64,000 nt of DNA from Mesostigma viride (GCA_009746045.1 RPFO01000038.1:442759-506758), one strand, 5' to 3'; shown: positions 1 through 15,006, counted from the first letter of the stretch. Notes: generated by a model not told the origin, from the sequence alone. Made by a program: numbers and translations.

Positions 1-534
1 ACGTACGTAAAATCCCGCAACTCACTCTTGTTGGAGCTGATGCTGCTGTCGTTGTTGTTGTTGTCAGGCCCGTTGTTCTTGATTTCCAAAGAGCATGCAC
101 GTGCTGCTCGTACGCAACGCTCGTGACCTGCACCCGCAGGCGAAAAAGAACGAACCACAATGATAGTATTGTTGTGAGTGACAATTGACGACATCACGCT
201 ACAAGGAGCATGACGCAAAAGGGATTTAAAATCGGCATGAAAAACCTGGTGAAAAATAAGAGGGAGAGGGGGGGAGAGGGAGAGGGAGAGAGAGTCGTCG
301 TTCAGGAAGCCGTCATGACGCAAAATGGGATGAATACTCAACATGCCAGGTGAAAAAAAAATTAGGAAAACCACGTACGTAAAATCCCGCAACTCACTCT
401 TGTTGGAGCTGATGCTGCTGTCGTTGTTGTTGTTGTCAGGCCCGTTGTTCTTGATTTCCAAAGAAGAAAGCCGTGAAGCTGCTCGTACGCATTATGGGGG
501 CTGCACCCGCAGGCGAAAAAGAACGTGGACCACA
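1..534. repeat. 372-bp-period direct duplication (two imperfect copies)
   Basis: Bases 1-160 recur at 373-534: both begin ACGTACGTAAAATCCCGCAA and run through a GTTGTTGTTG tract to a GCACCCGCAGGCGAAAAAGAACG block, with small indels. The intervening bases 230-365 are also loosely repeated (GTGAAAAA tracts). A GA-rich tract lies at 262-295. No coding signal is visible. The first copy may extend left of the window. Confidence 0.8.
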
Positions 535-630
535 GTCGGTCACTGGACGTGCGGTGGCGGGCGTGGTGGGCGCATCCGGCGGTGCGCGCCTGCAAAACAC
601 CGCATCAATTACCTGGGCGGGCTGGGTGCG

Positions 631-1377
631 CACCTTCCAAAGTCCCTGGTGTGTGTCAGTGCAGCGTCGACATGGCATGCGTGGAGGATATTGCGTACGT
701 ACGACGAATCATGTGAAACGACTGGTCCAACCTGAAAAATTTTAAATTTTTGCCGTGTCCAGTAACGGTCCTAGGTTGCACCCGCGGGCCGTTCCGACAG
801 CTGTACAGAAAAGATCACAAAGATACGCCGCGCAACGACGCCTGTGCCCGGCAAATCATTTGTGAGCCCGGAACTGAACAGTCACTGCAAATGTCGAGTA
901 TTTATTGCTCCACCCCCACAAAAAAGCGTTCCGGACCTGTTCGAAGCGAAGAGCACTGACAGGGATCGGACCCGAGCCAGATTTGTGTGCGGACCATGAT
1001 GGCTGGCCTCCCTCACTCCGCAACCTCACTCTGGACGCAGGTTCGAATCCTGTCAGTGCTATTCGCTTCGAACAGTTCCGGAACGCTTTTTTTGGGGGGT
1101 GGAGCAATAGATTTTCGACGTTTGTAGTGACTGTTCAGTTCCCGACTCACATTTGCCGGGCACTGGCGTCATTCCGCGGCGTATCTTTCTGATCTATTCT
1201 GTACAGCTGCCGGAACGGCCCGCGGGTGCAACCTAGGACCGTTACTGGACACGGCAAAAATTCAAAAATTTTCAGGTTGGACCAGTCGTATCACATGATT
1301 CGTCGTACGTACGCAAATATCCTCCACGCATGCCATGTCGACGCTGCACTGACACACACCAGGGACTTTGGAAGGTG
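631..1377. repeat. Long fold-back (inverted-repeat) element
   Basis: Bases 631-963 and 1049-1377 are near-complete reverse complements of each other, about 330 bp per arm, around an 85-base centre (964-1048). The outer ends are CACCTTCCAA and TTGGAAGGTG. The inner ends are AGCACTGACAGG and CCTGTCAGTGCT. The inner part of the right arm (1038-1060) looks like the T-arm plus acceptor end of a tRNA (GCAGGTTCGAATCCTGT followed by CAGTGCT), and the left arm carries the mirror image. No D-arm or anticodon arm can be built, so this is not called as a tRNA. A transcript through it would form a very long hairpin. Confidence 0.85.
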
Positions 1378-3164
1378 CCGTAAGAATTGTCTTGCGAAAT
1401 GAAAGCTTAGCCGTATGCACTGTTCTGAAAAAATCTGATTTGTAAAAATGGAGAAAAAAAAAAAAAAGGGAAAAAAACTAAAAAAAAAGAACCCCGAAAA
1501 CTGACATGCCGCAAAAAGGATTCGACACGGCGGCTGCCGGTCTCATCCAGGTAGTTGAGTAGGGTGTAGATCCCCACCGGGGGTGTAGATCCCCCTGCTA
1601 TTCGCTCGAACAGTTCAGGATGTACCATCCTACATGCTATTGTACAATATATAGTAGTAACAAAGAATAAAAAATGAAGAGACGACAAAAATGCCTTTGC
1701 ACCAATAGGAGTCGACACTGCGTGTTCAGACTCCAAGTATTCGGGCACCCACACCTGCCGGGGGAGTACATTGTAATGCTATTCACTAGAACAGTTCCGG
1801 ATCTAGCGTTAGTGATGATGTTGTACAATATATTCCAATCACGTTTGTCAGAGTGTGCGTTTTTCCGACATGTAGGGCAGGTTGTACAACATTCTGTGCG
1901 CCAACCATGTGTACTACATGTATCGATTAGTATCACTACATGTATATTCCATCATGATCGCAGGATTAGTAACTACTGGGCTACATGTTAGTGTACCCTT
2001 ACTAGGCTACTATGTAGAACCTTCAGAACCTGATTCTACCTTCCAAAATTCTAATTATGCGCCATGAATCAGTTCTGAAATGTAGAACGAGCCCTACGTG
2101 GAGGGCATGACATCAGTCCAGCTGGCACCGCCGCGCACCGCACCATGACCGAGGGAACACGCCGTCACGTGCATGTAATGCAATGTTTGGAGACGACGGG
2201 CATGCATGCATGGTTAAGGGGACGTGGCGCGCCGAATATTTTCCGCGCCAAAAAATTCGCGGTACCGTCCGTACGGTGTATAATGTGTGCCCGGACCGCT
2301 CAACCCTCGCGGAAGTGGCCATGGCGGCATGCCTTTATGCAATATTAATCGATATGGCACGTAAACAGCTAGAAAAAATGCTTGAATTTCGCAGAAGATT
2401 AGTTGATGACCTCATTTCGTGGCGGAAAGTTTACGGTTTGCAATATCGCTAATTTCTCGAACGGCTACGGGCGCGGGGGTCCAGGATATAATTTCTCTTG
2501 CGGATCATGAAATTTAATGCAGGTTTACGGCAGCTATTGTGAGGCAACGTAGGCTCTAAAGAGCGATTATGAAGCTAACTGAATGGTGTTGTCGAGTTTG
2601 TGCCGAAGCTTCCCGGTTTCTTTTACATTTCCGGCATTCAAGGTAAGAACCTACGCAGGCCTGCGCATGTCGCCTTCGACGTATTCACGGAAGGCGCACC
2701 TTCCTTGTTCGCCTGATCAATGGATGATGTCTTTTATTGTTCGAGCTTGCGTGCCAGTTTATGCATGAAACATTTCCACGCAGGCAGGTGCATTAACGTC
2801 GGCCTTTCGCCTTTTTTTCGGGCAGTTTCCCTGCAGGAAGCGCTCCATTTCTTTCGGTTGCATCGTCAGATTCCTAGCTATTTCGTACAATTTCGTGTAG
2901 TTTGTGGCTGGCATGCTAAATGCGCCGAGGTCATTAAGTTGTTGGTAATGTATTGACATTTGTTTTCCATAATCCTTTGGACGTGAGCTTGCTCAGACGC
3001 TTTGTTATGTGCCGGATCTGACACGCCTGTTTTAGAACGACATCCGGCATGTGCCTAGAGGCTAACAAGCTGGCATCAGCTTCTTAGCAAATTGCCCTAT
3101 TGGAAAGGAAGGTGAGAGTGGTTCTTTTGCTGGCCATACTGCATTCGAGTGGCATTGCATTACG
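1378..3164. other. Non-coding stretch, no gene recognised
   Basis: The stretch has an A-rich tract at 1449-1490 and only short ORFs without recognisable similarity. Nothing else can be supported. Confidence 0.5.
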
Positions 3165-3712
3165 TGGACGGGCCATGATGACACCATGGGAGCCTGAATC
3201 CTCATCATTAATTACATAAATGCCAACCATATACGTAGACAAGCCATGATGACACCATGGGAGCCTGAATCCTCATCATTAATTACATAAATGCCATCCA
3301 TGTACGTAGACGGGCGATGATGACACCATGGGAGCCTGAATCCTCATCATTTTTTTTATGAGACATCCATGTACATAGGCCAGCCATGATGACACCATGG
3401 GAGCCTGACTCCTCATCATTTTTTTTTCTTTGACATCCATGTACGTAGACGGGCCATGATGACACAATGGGAGCCTGAATCCTCATCATTAATTACATAC
3501 ATGCCATCCATGTACATACGTACACGGGCCATGATGACACCATGGGAGCCTGAATCCTCATCATTTACTATTCCTTGACATCCATGTACGTAGGCCAGCC
3601 ATGGAGACACCATGGGAGCCTGAATCCTCCTCATTAATTACATAAATGCCATTCATGTACGTACACGGGCAATGATGACACCATGGGAGCCTGAATCCTC
3701 ATCATTTACTAT
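3165..3712 (-). repeat. ~71-bp satellite, inverted block
   Basis: About eight head-to-tail copies of a ~71-bp unit (core CATGATGACACCATGGGAGC, then CTGAATCCTCATCATT) run in the opposite orientation to the main array that follows. The unit includes a TACGTACATGG segment and the variable linkers seen in the main block (AATTACATAAATGCC, TTTTTTTTCTTTGACATCC, TACTATTCCTTGACATCC). Confidence 0.95.
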
Positions 3713-6700
3713 CAGGCTCCCATGGTGTCATCATGGCCCGTCTACGTGTTGTTGGCATGTATGTAATTAATGATGAGGCTTCAGGCTCCCATGGTGTCAT
3801 CATGGCTTGTCTACGTGTTGTTGGCATGTATGTAATTAATGATGAGGATTCAGGCTCCCATGGTGTCATCATGGCTTGTCTACGTACATGGTTGGCATTT
3901 ATGTAATTAATGATGAGGATTCAGGCTCCCATGGTGTCATCATGGCCCGTCTACGTACATGGAGGTCAAGGAATAGTAAATGATGAGGATTCAGGCTCCC
4001 ATGGTGTCTCCATGGCTGGCCTACGTACATGGTTGGCATTTATGTAATTAATGAGGAGGATTTAGGCTCCAATGGTGTCATCATCGCCCGTCTACGTACA
4101 TGGATGGCGTTTTTGTAATTAATGATGAGGATTTAGGCTCCCATGGTGTCATCATGGCTTGTCTACGTATATGGTTGGCATTTATGTAATTAATGAAGAG
4201 GATTCAGGCTCCATTGGTGTCATCATGGCTGGCCTACGTACATGGATGTCAAGGAATAGTAAATGATGAGGATTCAGGCTCCCATGGTGTCATCATGGCT
4301 TGTCTACGTACATGGTTGGCATTTATGTAATTAATGAGGAGGATTCAGGCTCCCATGGTGTCTCCATGGCTGGCCTACGTACATGGATGTCAAGGAATAG
4401 TAAATGATGAGGATTCAGGCTCCCATGGTGTCATCATGGCCCGTGTACGTCCATGGATGGCATGTATGTAATTAATGATGAGGATTCAGGCTCCCATGGG
4501 GTCATCATGGCCCGTCTACGTACATGGATGGCATGTATGTAATTAATGATGAGGATTCAGGCTCCCATGGGGTCATCATGGCCCGTCTACGTACATGGAT
4601 GGCATTTATGTATTTAATGATGAGGATTCAGGCTCCCATGGTGTCATCATGGCCCGTCTATGTACATGGATGGCATTTATGTATTTAATGATGAGGATTC
4701 AGGCTCCCATGGTGTCATCATGGCTTGTCTACCTACATGGTTGGCATTTATGTAACCTGAGTCCTCTCATTAAAAAAATGAAGAGGATTCAGGCTCCATT
4801 GGTGTCATCATGGCTGGCCTACGTACATGGATGTCAAGGAATAGTAAATGATGAGGATTCAGGCTCCCATGGTGTCATCATGGCTTGTCTACGTACATGG
4901 TTGGCATTTATGTAATTAATGAGGAGGATTCAGGCTCCCAGGGTGTCATCATGGCCCGTCTACGTACATGGATGGCATTTATGTATTTAATGATGAGGAT
5001 TCAGGCTCCCATGGTGTCATCATGGCTTGTCTACCTACATGGTTGGCATTTATGTAACCTGAATCCTCTCATAAAAAAAATGAAGAGGATTCAGGCTCCA
5101 TTGGTGTCATCATGGCTGGCCTACGTACATGGATGTCAAGGAATAGTAAATGATGAGGATTCAGGCTCCCATGGTGTCATCATGGCTTGTCTACGTACAT
5201 GGTTGGCATTTATGTAATTAATGAGGAGGATTCAGGCTCCCATGGTGTCTCCATGGCTGGCCTACGTACATGGATGTCAAGGAATAGTAAATGATGAGGA
5301 TTCAGGCTCCCATGGTGTCATCATGGCCCGTCTACGTACATGGATGGCGATTTTGTAATTAATGATGAGGATTTAGGCTCCCATGGGGTCATCATGGCCC
5401 GTCTACGTACATGGATGGCATTTATGTAATTAATGATGAGGATTCAGGCTCCCATGGTGTCATTATGGCTTGTCTACCTACATGGTTGGCATTTATGTAA
5501 CCTGAATCCTCTCATAAAAAAAATGAAGAGGATTCAGGCTCCATTGGTGTCATCATGGCCCGTCTACGTACATGGATGGCATTTATGTAATTAATGATGA
5601 GGATTCAGGCTCCCATGGTGTCATCATGGCCCGTCTACGTACATGGATGGCATTTATGTATTTAATGATGAGGATTCAGGCTCCCATGGTGTCATCATGG
5701 CTTGTCTACCTACATGGTTGGCATTTTTGTAACCTGAATCCTCTCATTAAAAAAATGAAGAGGATTCAGGCTCCATTGGTGTCATCATGGCTGGCCTACG
5801 TACATGGATGTCAAGGAATAGTAAATGATGAGGATTCAGGCTCCCATGGTGTCATCATGGCTTGTCTACGTACATCATTGGTTGGCATTTATGTAATTAA
5901 TGAGGAGGATTCAGGCTCCCATGGTGTCTCCATGGCTGGCCTACGTACATGGATGTCAAGGAATAGTAAATGATGAGGATTCAGGCTCCATTGGTGTCAT
6001 CATGGCCCGTCTACGTACATGGATGGCATTTATGTAATTAATGATGAGGATTCAGGCTCCCATGGTGTCATCATGGCTGGCCTACGTACATGGATGTCTC
6101 ATTAAAAAAATGATGAGGACTCAGGCTCCCATGGTGTCATCATGGCCCGTCTACGTACATGGATGGCATTTATGTAATTAATGATGAGGATTCAGGCTCC
6201 CATGGTGTCATCATGGCTGGCCTACGTATGTACATGGATGTCAAAGAAAAAAAAATGATGAGGATTCAGGCTCCCATGGTGTCATCATGGCCCGTCTACG
6301 TACATGGATGGCGATTTTGTAATTAATGATGAGGATTTAGGCTCCCATGGGGTCATCATGGCCTGTCTACGTACATGGATGGCATTTATGTAATTAATGA
6401 TGAGGATTCAGGCTTCCATGGTGTCATCATGGCTTGTCTACCTACATGGTTGGCATTTATGTAACCTGAATCCTCTCATAAAAAAAATGAAGAGGATTCA
6501 GGCTCCATTGGTGTCATCATGGCTGGCCTACGTACATGGATGTCAAGGAATAGTAAATGATGAGGATTCAGGCTCCCATGGTGTCATCATGGCTTGTCTA
6601 CGTACATGGATGGCATGTATGTAATTAATGATGAGGATTCAGGCTCCATTGGTGTCATCATGGCTGGCCTACGTATGTACATGGATGTCAAAGAAAAAAA

Positions 6701-7441
6701 AAATGATGAGGATTCAGGCTCCCATGGTGTCATCATTGCCCGTGTATGTACATGGTTGGCATTTATGTAATTAATGAAGAGGATTCAGGCTCCATTGGTG
6801 TCATCATGGCCCGTGTACGTACATGGATGGCATGTATGTAATTAATGATGAGGATTCAGGCTCCATTGGTGTCATCATGGCTGGCCTACGTATGTACATG
6901 GATGTCAAAGAAAAAAAAATGATGAGGATTCAGGCTCCCATGGTGTCATCATGGCCCGTCTACGTACATGGATGTCAAGGAATAGTAAATGATGAGGATT
7001 CAGGCTTCCATGGTGTCATCATGGCCTGTCTACGTACATGGATGGCATGTATGTATTTAATGATCAGGATTCAGGCTCCCGTGGTGTCATTATGGCCCGT
7101 CTACGTGTTGTTGGCATGTATGAAATTAATGATGAGGATTCAGGCTCCCATAGTGTCATCATGGCTGGCCTACGTACATGGATGGCATTTATGTAATTAA
7201 TGATGAGGATTCAGGCTCCCATGGGGTCATCATGGCCCGTCTACGTACATGGATGGCATTTATGTAATTAATGATGAGGATTCAGGCTCCCATGGTGTCA
7301 TCATTGCCCGTGTACGTACATGAATGGCATTTATGTAATTAATGATGAGGATTCAGGCTCCCATGGTGTCATTATGGCTGGCCTACGTATGTACATGGAT
7401 GTCAAAGAAAAAAAAATGATGAGGATTCAGGCTCCCATGGT
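3713..7441 (+). repeat. ~71-bp satellite, main block
   Basis: About 50 tandem copies of a ~71-bp unit, core GATGAGGATTCAGGCTCCCA, then TGGTGTCATCATGGCCCG, then TCTACGTACATGGATGGC. Three linker types alternate: ATTTATGTAATTAATGATG, TCAAGGAATAGTAAATGATG and TCAAAGAAAAAAAAATGATG. A longer variant with CCTGAATCCTCTCAT plus an A-run recurs at about 4755, 5055, 5505, 5735 and 6465, which suggests higher-order amplification. Long open frames across the array are a by-product of the repeat and are not genes. The block was split at its right end by the retrotransposon at 7442. Confidence 0.97.
7437..7441. repeat. Target site duplication, left copy (ATGGT)
   Basis: ATGGT here and at 14052-14056 flank the element. 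The satellite consensus contains CCCATGGTGTCATC once, so the second copy was made on insertion. Confidence 0.93.
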
Positions 7442-7924
7442 AGTTAGTCTCCATGCTTTGCTGTAGACTAAGTCTCAAAGGCATTGTGAATACAACGTAT
7501 GAATAAGCCTTGTAAACCTACGTTGGTATGTGAATATAAATACCACGTGGGCTATGCAGATAGGAATGCTAGTCGAGTCGCATACGTTTCCCTAGATAGG
7601 TACTTTGGGTACTGGGGTACGTGACAGATGTCAGTACCCAGTATACGTAGTGTCCTGTCATTGGACGGTACTAGAGTATCCTAGATAGGGACCGTACTGC
7701 AGCGTGCATTGATCTGTGATCACACGATGCAGTGACTAGACTGCTACCTGTCATCGTGCGGCCTCGGGCCAACGGTCTGCACCCAACGGTCACTGGCGGC
7801 GCAGCCAGTGAGAGGAACGTTGATAAAGGGTAAACCTATTTTCTAATGAACCAAGCAATTCATTGCTCACAGCATACAGTGTTCTCAAGCAATATATCAC
7901 GTCGTTCATTTCTCATTCCTAACT
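7442..7924 (+). repeat. 5' LTR
   Basis: 483 bp, starting AGTTAG and ending CTAACT (a 6-bp inverted end). A TATA box candidate, TATAAATA, lies at 7535-7542. By eye I found no difference from the 3' copy. Confidence 0.95.
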
Positions 7925-8009
7925 TGAATTTTATAAACGCTCTTCAGCAACATCAAACTCAACAACGGTTCAAACCGGCACTGGAAAAAAAAAAAACAAG
8001 AAAAGAAAA

Positions 8010-9669
<1,660 letters not shown>

Positions 9670-12636
9670 GTTCTCTCACCTTGCTTACTCTGAGGATGAT
9701 GATCTCATTACCATTGGGGATGGCAGCCAGGGCATAATTGATTTTGAGGCAGCAACCTTACTGTCCTCCCAACACCCTGTACTGGAACCTTACATAAAAG
9801 CACTAACCCCACTGTTGACAACTCCATTGATATCAAGGAGCTTGCTCACCATCAGCTGCTGCCTAGCCATGGGTCATGAAACAGTGGCTGAGGAACTAGC
9901 CAGACGGCTGGGGGGTAGTAGCATGGGAAAACCACTCAGGAATGCAGTAAAACTGGCTAGACAACACTGTCAAGAATGTCAGTTTAACAGCCCCAAACCT
10001 AAAAAATGGCATACTGCAACTCCTTCCACCACTAGAGGCATGATAGTGGGGGATGTGATGCACATCAACAAAGATGTCCAACCCTACCTGATCCTAAAAG
10101 ATTCATGGTCCAGGTTCACAGTAATGGAACCCCTACCTGGCATGTCTGCAGGGCAGCTACGTGTTGCACTCATGATTGCTTTACCCAGATTCTACCCAGT
10201 TGACAGAATTTTGCTTGATCAACAATTTTCTTGTCTGACTGACCTGGAAGGGTGTGAAGCAATAGAGATTGCTGGGCTGGAAGATCATGAGGGTCAGGGG
10301 GTCATTGAAAGAACCATCAGATCTGTCAAAACCCTACTAGCCAAAAATCCTTCCAAGGATGCTACTTCAGGGGTCTATTGTGACAGGGCACTCTGGTGTC
10401 ATGAAATGTGCACAACCCTAAACATGAGACCTGTCTTGCATGCCAAGTGGGGTGAAGTAATCCCAGCAGGCCTGCAGGCAGGTGTATATCCCCCAGAGGT
10501 GATAGCACTGTACAACACTGCACGTGCACAAACCTCAGCAAAACTGGCAGAAAAAGATAAAACCCATCCCAGGCCAGTATTCCAAAAAGGTGATCAAGTT
10601 CTCTATTACAAGGAAAACAGCTTTGGTAAGGTTGGAACTTGGCTAGGTCCAGTTACCATCCGTGGATTTACCAAAAACAGCAAGACCGTGGAGGTCAAGC
10701 ACAATATCAATGGGAAGCGTCACAGGGTGAGCTGTCATAGAATTAAGAAGTATTATTCTCCCATGGCAGACGTGCCTGGGGAAGAGTCTTTAAGCATGGA
10801 CTCACTACTTCTATCTGGCAACTCCAGCATGCCCAGCAGTAGCCCTGAGCCACCAATTACTGCTGTTGACAGCACCACAGCACCCTCTGTGAACCCTTCC
10901 ACCCTCAGTGAAGCCAGGCCCACTTCACAACCTGGGGATTGCTTAACCAGGCACGAGGTAGCTGGGTTGGAAGCATTAGCTCAGCCCCAAGGCACCAAAT
11001 TGTCTGCCAACCCTCCCGCTCTGAGGTCAAGATTGGCAGTCGCCTTGCAAGCATTACACAGGTCACATAAGCAACAAGCTGCTGTGGCCGAAGGGTTGGC
11101 AAAAGTCTCAGCTGTGTGCACTAGTCAGGACCCCTGGACCCTGGCAATAGACACTCAGGCACAGGTCAGTGTGATCAGTGCACAAGCCATCCCTGGTCTT
11201 GAGATTGCACCTTCATTTTGGGCACGGGTGCAGGATTTCTCAGGCCAAAGCTCACTGGATGTAGTGGGACAGGTGATGCTCCCTATACTTGGTATTCAGA
11301 CACCCTTCCAGGTGGTGGAGGGGTACTCTGGTAACACCTTGTTGGGGGAACCTTTTGTATCCTATCCTGGGGTGCTTATCTCAGCTAATGAGCTCAGTGT
11401 CACAGGGGTGGGTGCAGTTCCTCTGGACCACTTTAAAATCCCTCTCTCCAGTATTGTCCCTGGTATGGATGCTGTCATCAAGGCAGTCAACACTCAGTAT
11501 GCACCAGGGGAGATCCCTGATTTGGACAAGTTAGTGCACAGCCAGTTCCTCCATCCCTCAGCCTTTGGGCTGGGTAAGTGGGACATAGCCATGCACTCAC
11601 CCCACCAAATCTCCCACGTCATACAAGAATGCAAAACACAAAAAGGGTTTACCAAGTGGCTGATGGCCATTGTCCACCAAGCCAGGCAGGAATGGGTCCT
11701 GCCCAACCCCAAAAACCCTCAATACAAACCTCCTGTCACCCCTTCATGGGACGTGCCAGAGGGAGCCAAAAAGCTCAGATTAAAATTTGTTCTCAAACAA
11801 AAACCACAAAAAGTGGGCTCCCCAATCTTCCATGCCAGACCATGTGTCACAGAATTAAAGGGGACATCCACACTGCCAAAAGGGGAAACCTACACACCTG
11901 GGTTGCAACAAACCTCACTCAGGATCATGCTCTCCCTATTCCTCCACAACCTCAATGCAGGCCAAGACTATGTCTGCAAAGCCACTGATATTAAAAGGGC
12001 CTTCCTCAGGGGGGACCCAGAAAAGGCTGAATCTGTGTGGAAAGGGAAGGTGTACGTGGTAGACACCCCAGCTGTGTGGAAACCTTACATTGATGAGCCC
12101 CACCTTATCATCAACATTGGGGTGGAAGGGCTTGTCAGTGCCCCCAAAATTTTCAGAGACTCAGCAGAGGAAGTATTCAAAAAGCTCAAGGCCACGTATG
12201 ATGACCTGGACCCATGCTTTTTTGTTGTACCCACCCCCTCTGGACTGCTGCTCTTTGTGTGGCATGGAGATGACCAACTCATTTGTGGGCCTAGAGCTGA
12301 GGTGGAAACATTTATTCAGCAGGTCCAGGAATCATATGAGATTGGCAAACAGGTGGAATTGAGCACAACCCCCATCCAGTTCTGTGGCATCATGTTGCAG
12401 CTGCACAGGCAGCCAGATCAGTGGGTCTGCTCTCTCTCTCCTCCTGCAGAATATATCCAAGATTGTCTAGATCTGCTGCAAGACAACTACCTCCCCTTAC
12501 ACATGTGTGCCACTGTTCAGGGCAAACTGGGGTGGTGGTCAGCCATCTGTGGGGCTCCCTTAGCTGTCATCAGCAGGGTCACCCATGATGTTCTAGTCAA
12601 GATAAAATGCAGTCACATCAGGAAGTTGGTCAATGA

Positions 12637-13194
12637 CTGCCCCCCCTCATCCTCCATGGCCTGAATCTGATGGAAGACATCCACATCCAATGTGTCATGG
12701 ACAGCTCCATGGAGAGCAGAACAATCAATCAGATGGGGGCACGGGAATCAGGGCTGTTTTTTCTCACCAACAGGTCAGATTACATGTCCCTCACTTCCTG
12801 GTACAGCAGGCTACACCGCAGAAAACCTGGCAGCAGCAACTCAGCTGAATGTCGTGCTGTGGTGTCTGCTGCATTGCATGCTCGTTCCCTGCAGCACATG
12901 CTCACCTGGCTACAAACCCAGGCAGGCAGCACATGCAATGTTATCTCACATCTCTACACTGACAGCTTTTCTGTGATCAGTTTTCTAACCAAGAAATCTG
13001 TTTCTGCTGCTGTCCACACTGACCTGGATTGGGTGATCCTCAAACAGGAGGCAACCTACTTTTCCAGCTGGACTCATGTGGATGATGAGGACAACCCAGC
13101 AGACGCTCTAACGAAGCTGCGGGATGCTGCTGGCCAACAGTACCAGCTCCTCTTTCAGAACATGAACCCCTATGATATCAGAGTCAGTGTTTGA
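12637..13194 (+). CDS. Retrotransposon RNase H (copia type), frame-shifted from pol
   Basis: The frame is open from 12637. Its first ATG is at 12670 and it stops at 13192-13194. It shows the copia RNase H pattern: CVMDSSMESRT, then SSNSAECRAV, then LYTDSFSV, then the terminal DNPADALTKL. The protein continues naturally from the RT in a -1 register, and the join falls at the C7 run (12640-12646). It may therefore be one polyprotein with a frameshift site, a recent indel, or an assembly homopolymer error. Confidence 0.85.
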   Translation: MPPLILHGLNLMEDIHIQCVMDSSMESRTINQMGARESGLFFLTNRSDYMSLTSWYSRLHRRKPGSSNSAECRAVVSAALHARSLQHMLTWLQTQAGSTCNVISHLYTDSFSVISFLTKKSVSAAVHTDLDWVILKQEATYFSSWTHVDDEDNPADALTKLRDAAGQQYQLLFQNMNPYDIRVSV

Positions 13195-13568
13195 ATAAAT
13201 GACTGGCCATAGCACAGTACACAACCACCACACCCCCTTACCACAGCGATAGCTGCTGGGCGCCATAAAATTCAACACATTCGTTGTGGGGTGTGAGTGC
13301 TGGCTAGGTCAGATTTGTATCCATTTGCAGCTTGAGGACACAAGCTTTGTATCCACTTACTTAATGTGTGCTCCAATAACTGGCCAAACCAGCCAGCTGT
13401 GTACACCTTATTTAATGTGCAATATAACACCTGGCCAGAACAGCCAGCTGTAACCAACCTGGCTCAACCAGCCATGTCTCTTTTGTACCCCTAATCAACT
13501 TAAAAACAATAACAATAATGTTGGGGGTGCAGACCTGCATTAAGAAATAAATAATAAAACAATACTGG

Positions 13569-14051
13569 AGTTAGTCTCCATGCTTTGCTGTAGACTAAGT
13601 CTCAAAGGCATTGTGAATACAACGTATGAATAAGCCTTGTAAACCTACGTTGGTATGTGAATATAAATACCACGTGGGCTATGCAGATAGGAATGCTAGT
13701 CGAGTCGCATACGTTTCCCTAGATAGGTACTTTGGGTACTGGGGTACGTGACAGATGTCAGTACCCAGTATACGTAGTGTCCTGTCATTGGACGGTACTA
13801 GAGTATCCTAGATAGGGACCGTACTGCAGCGTGCATTGATCTGTGATCACACGATGCAGTGACTAGACTGCTACCTGTCATCGTGCGGCCTCGGGCCAAC
13901 GGTCTGCACCCAACGGTCACTGGCGGCGCAGCCAGTGAGAGGAACGTTGATAAAGGGTAAACCTATTTTCTAATGAACCAAGCAATTCATTGCTCACAGC
14001 ATACAGTGTTCTCAAGCAATATATCACGTCGTTCATTTCTCATTCCTAACT
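13569..14051 (+). repeat. 3' LTR
   Basis: Direct repeat of 7442-7924 with the same length and ends. The TATAAATA box is at 13662-13669. It is followed directly by the ATGGT target duplication and the satellite. Confidence 0.95.
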
Positions 14052-14056
14052 ATGGT
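14052..14056. repeat. Target site duplication, right copy (ATGGT)
   Basis: Matches 7437-7441. The satellite continues in phase after it. Confidence 0.93.
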
Positions 14057-15006
14057 GTCATCATGGCCCGTCTACGTACATGGATGGCGATTTTGTAATT
14101 AATGATGAGGATTTAGGCTCCCATGCATGGGGTCATCATGGCCCGTCTACGTACATGGATGGCATTTATGTAATTAATGATGAGGATTCAGGCTCCCATG
14201 GTGTCATCATTGCCCGTGTATGTACATGGTTGGCATTTATGTAATTAATGAAGAGGATTCAGGCTCCATTGGTGTCATCATGGCCCGTCTACGTACATGG
14301 ATGGCATGTATGTAATTAATGATGAGGATTCAGGCTCCATTGGTGTCATCATGGCTGGCCTACGTATGTACATGGATGTCAAAGAAAAAAAAATGATGAG
14401 GATTCAGGCTCCATTGGTGTCATCATGGCTGGCCTACGTACATGGATGTCAAGGAATAGTAAATGATGAGGATTCAGGCTCCCATGGTGTCATCATGGCC
14501 TGTCTACGTACATGGATGGCATGTATGTATTCAATGATGAGGATTCAGGCTCCCATGGTGTCATCATGGCCCGTCTACGTACATGGATGGCATTTATGTA
14601 AAATGATGAGGATTCAGGCTCCATGGTGTCATCATGGCTGGCCTACGTACATGGATGTCAAAGAAAAAAAATGATCAGGATTCAGGCTCCCGTGGTGTCA
14701 TTATGGCCCGTCTACGTGTTGTTGGCATGTATGAAATTAATGATGAGGATTCAGGCTCCCATAGTGTCATCATGGCTGGCCTACGTACATGGTTGGCATT
14801 TATGTAATTAATGATGAGGATTCAGGCTCCCATGGTGTCATCATTGCCCGTGTATGTACATGGTTGGCATTTATGTAATTAATGATGAGGATTCAGGCTC
14901 CATTGGTGTCATCATGGCCCGTCTACGTACATGGGTGGCATTTATGTATTTAATGATGAGGATTCAGGCTCCCATGGGTCATCATGGCTTGTCTACGTAC
15001 ATGGAG
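14057..15006 (+). repeat. ~71-bp satellite, right-hand remainder
   Basis: About 13 more copies of the same satellite unit and linkers as the block ending at 7441, in the same orientation. It ends abruptly at ACGTACATGGAGTCATATTG. Confidence 0.96.

Noticed and set aside
952-1060. A tRNA gene in the centre of the fold-back element
   Set aside because: The T-arm and acceptor end look right, but no D-arm or anticodon arm forms, and the same motif is mirrored in both arms.
3279-7200. Many open frames with IQAPMVSSW / DEDSGSHGVIMA repeats
   Set aside because: They are read from the ~71-bp satellite in several frames and both strands. No family similarity or splice structure supports a gene.
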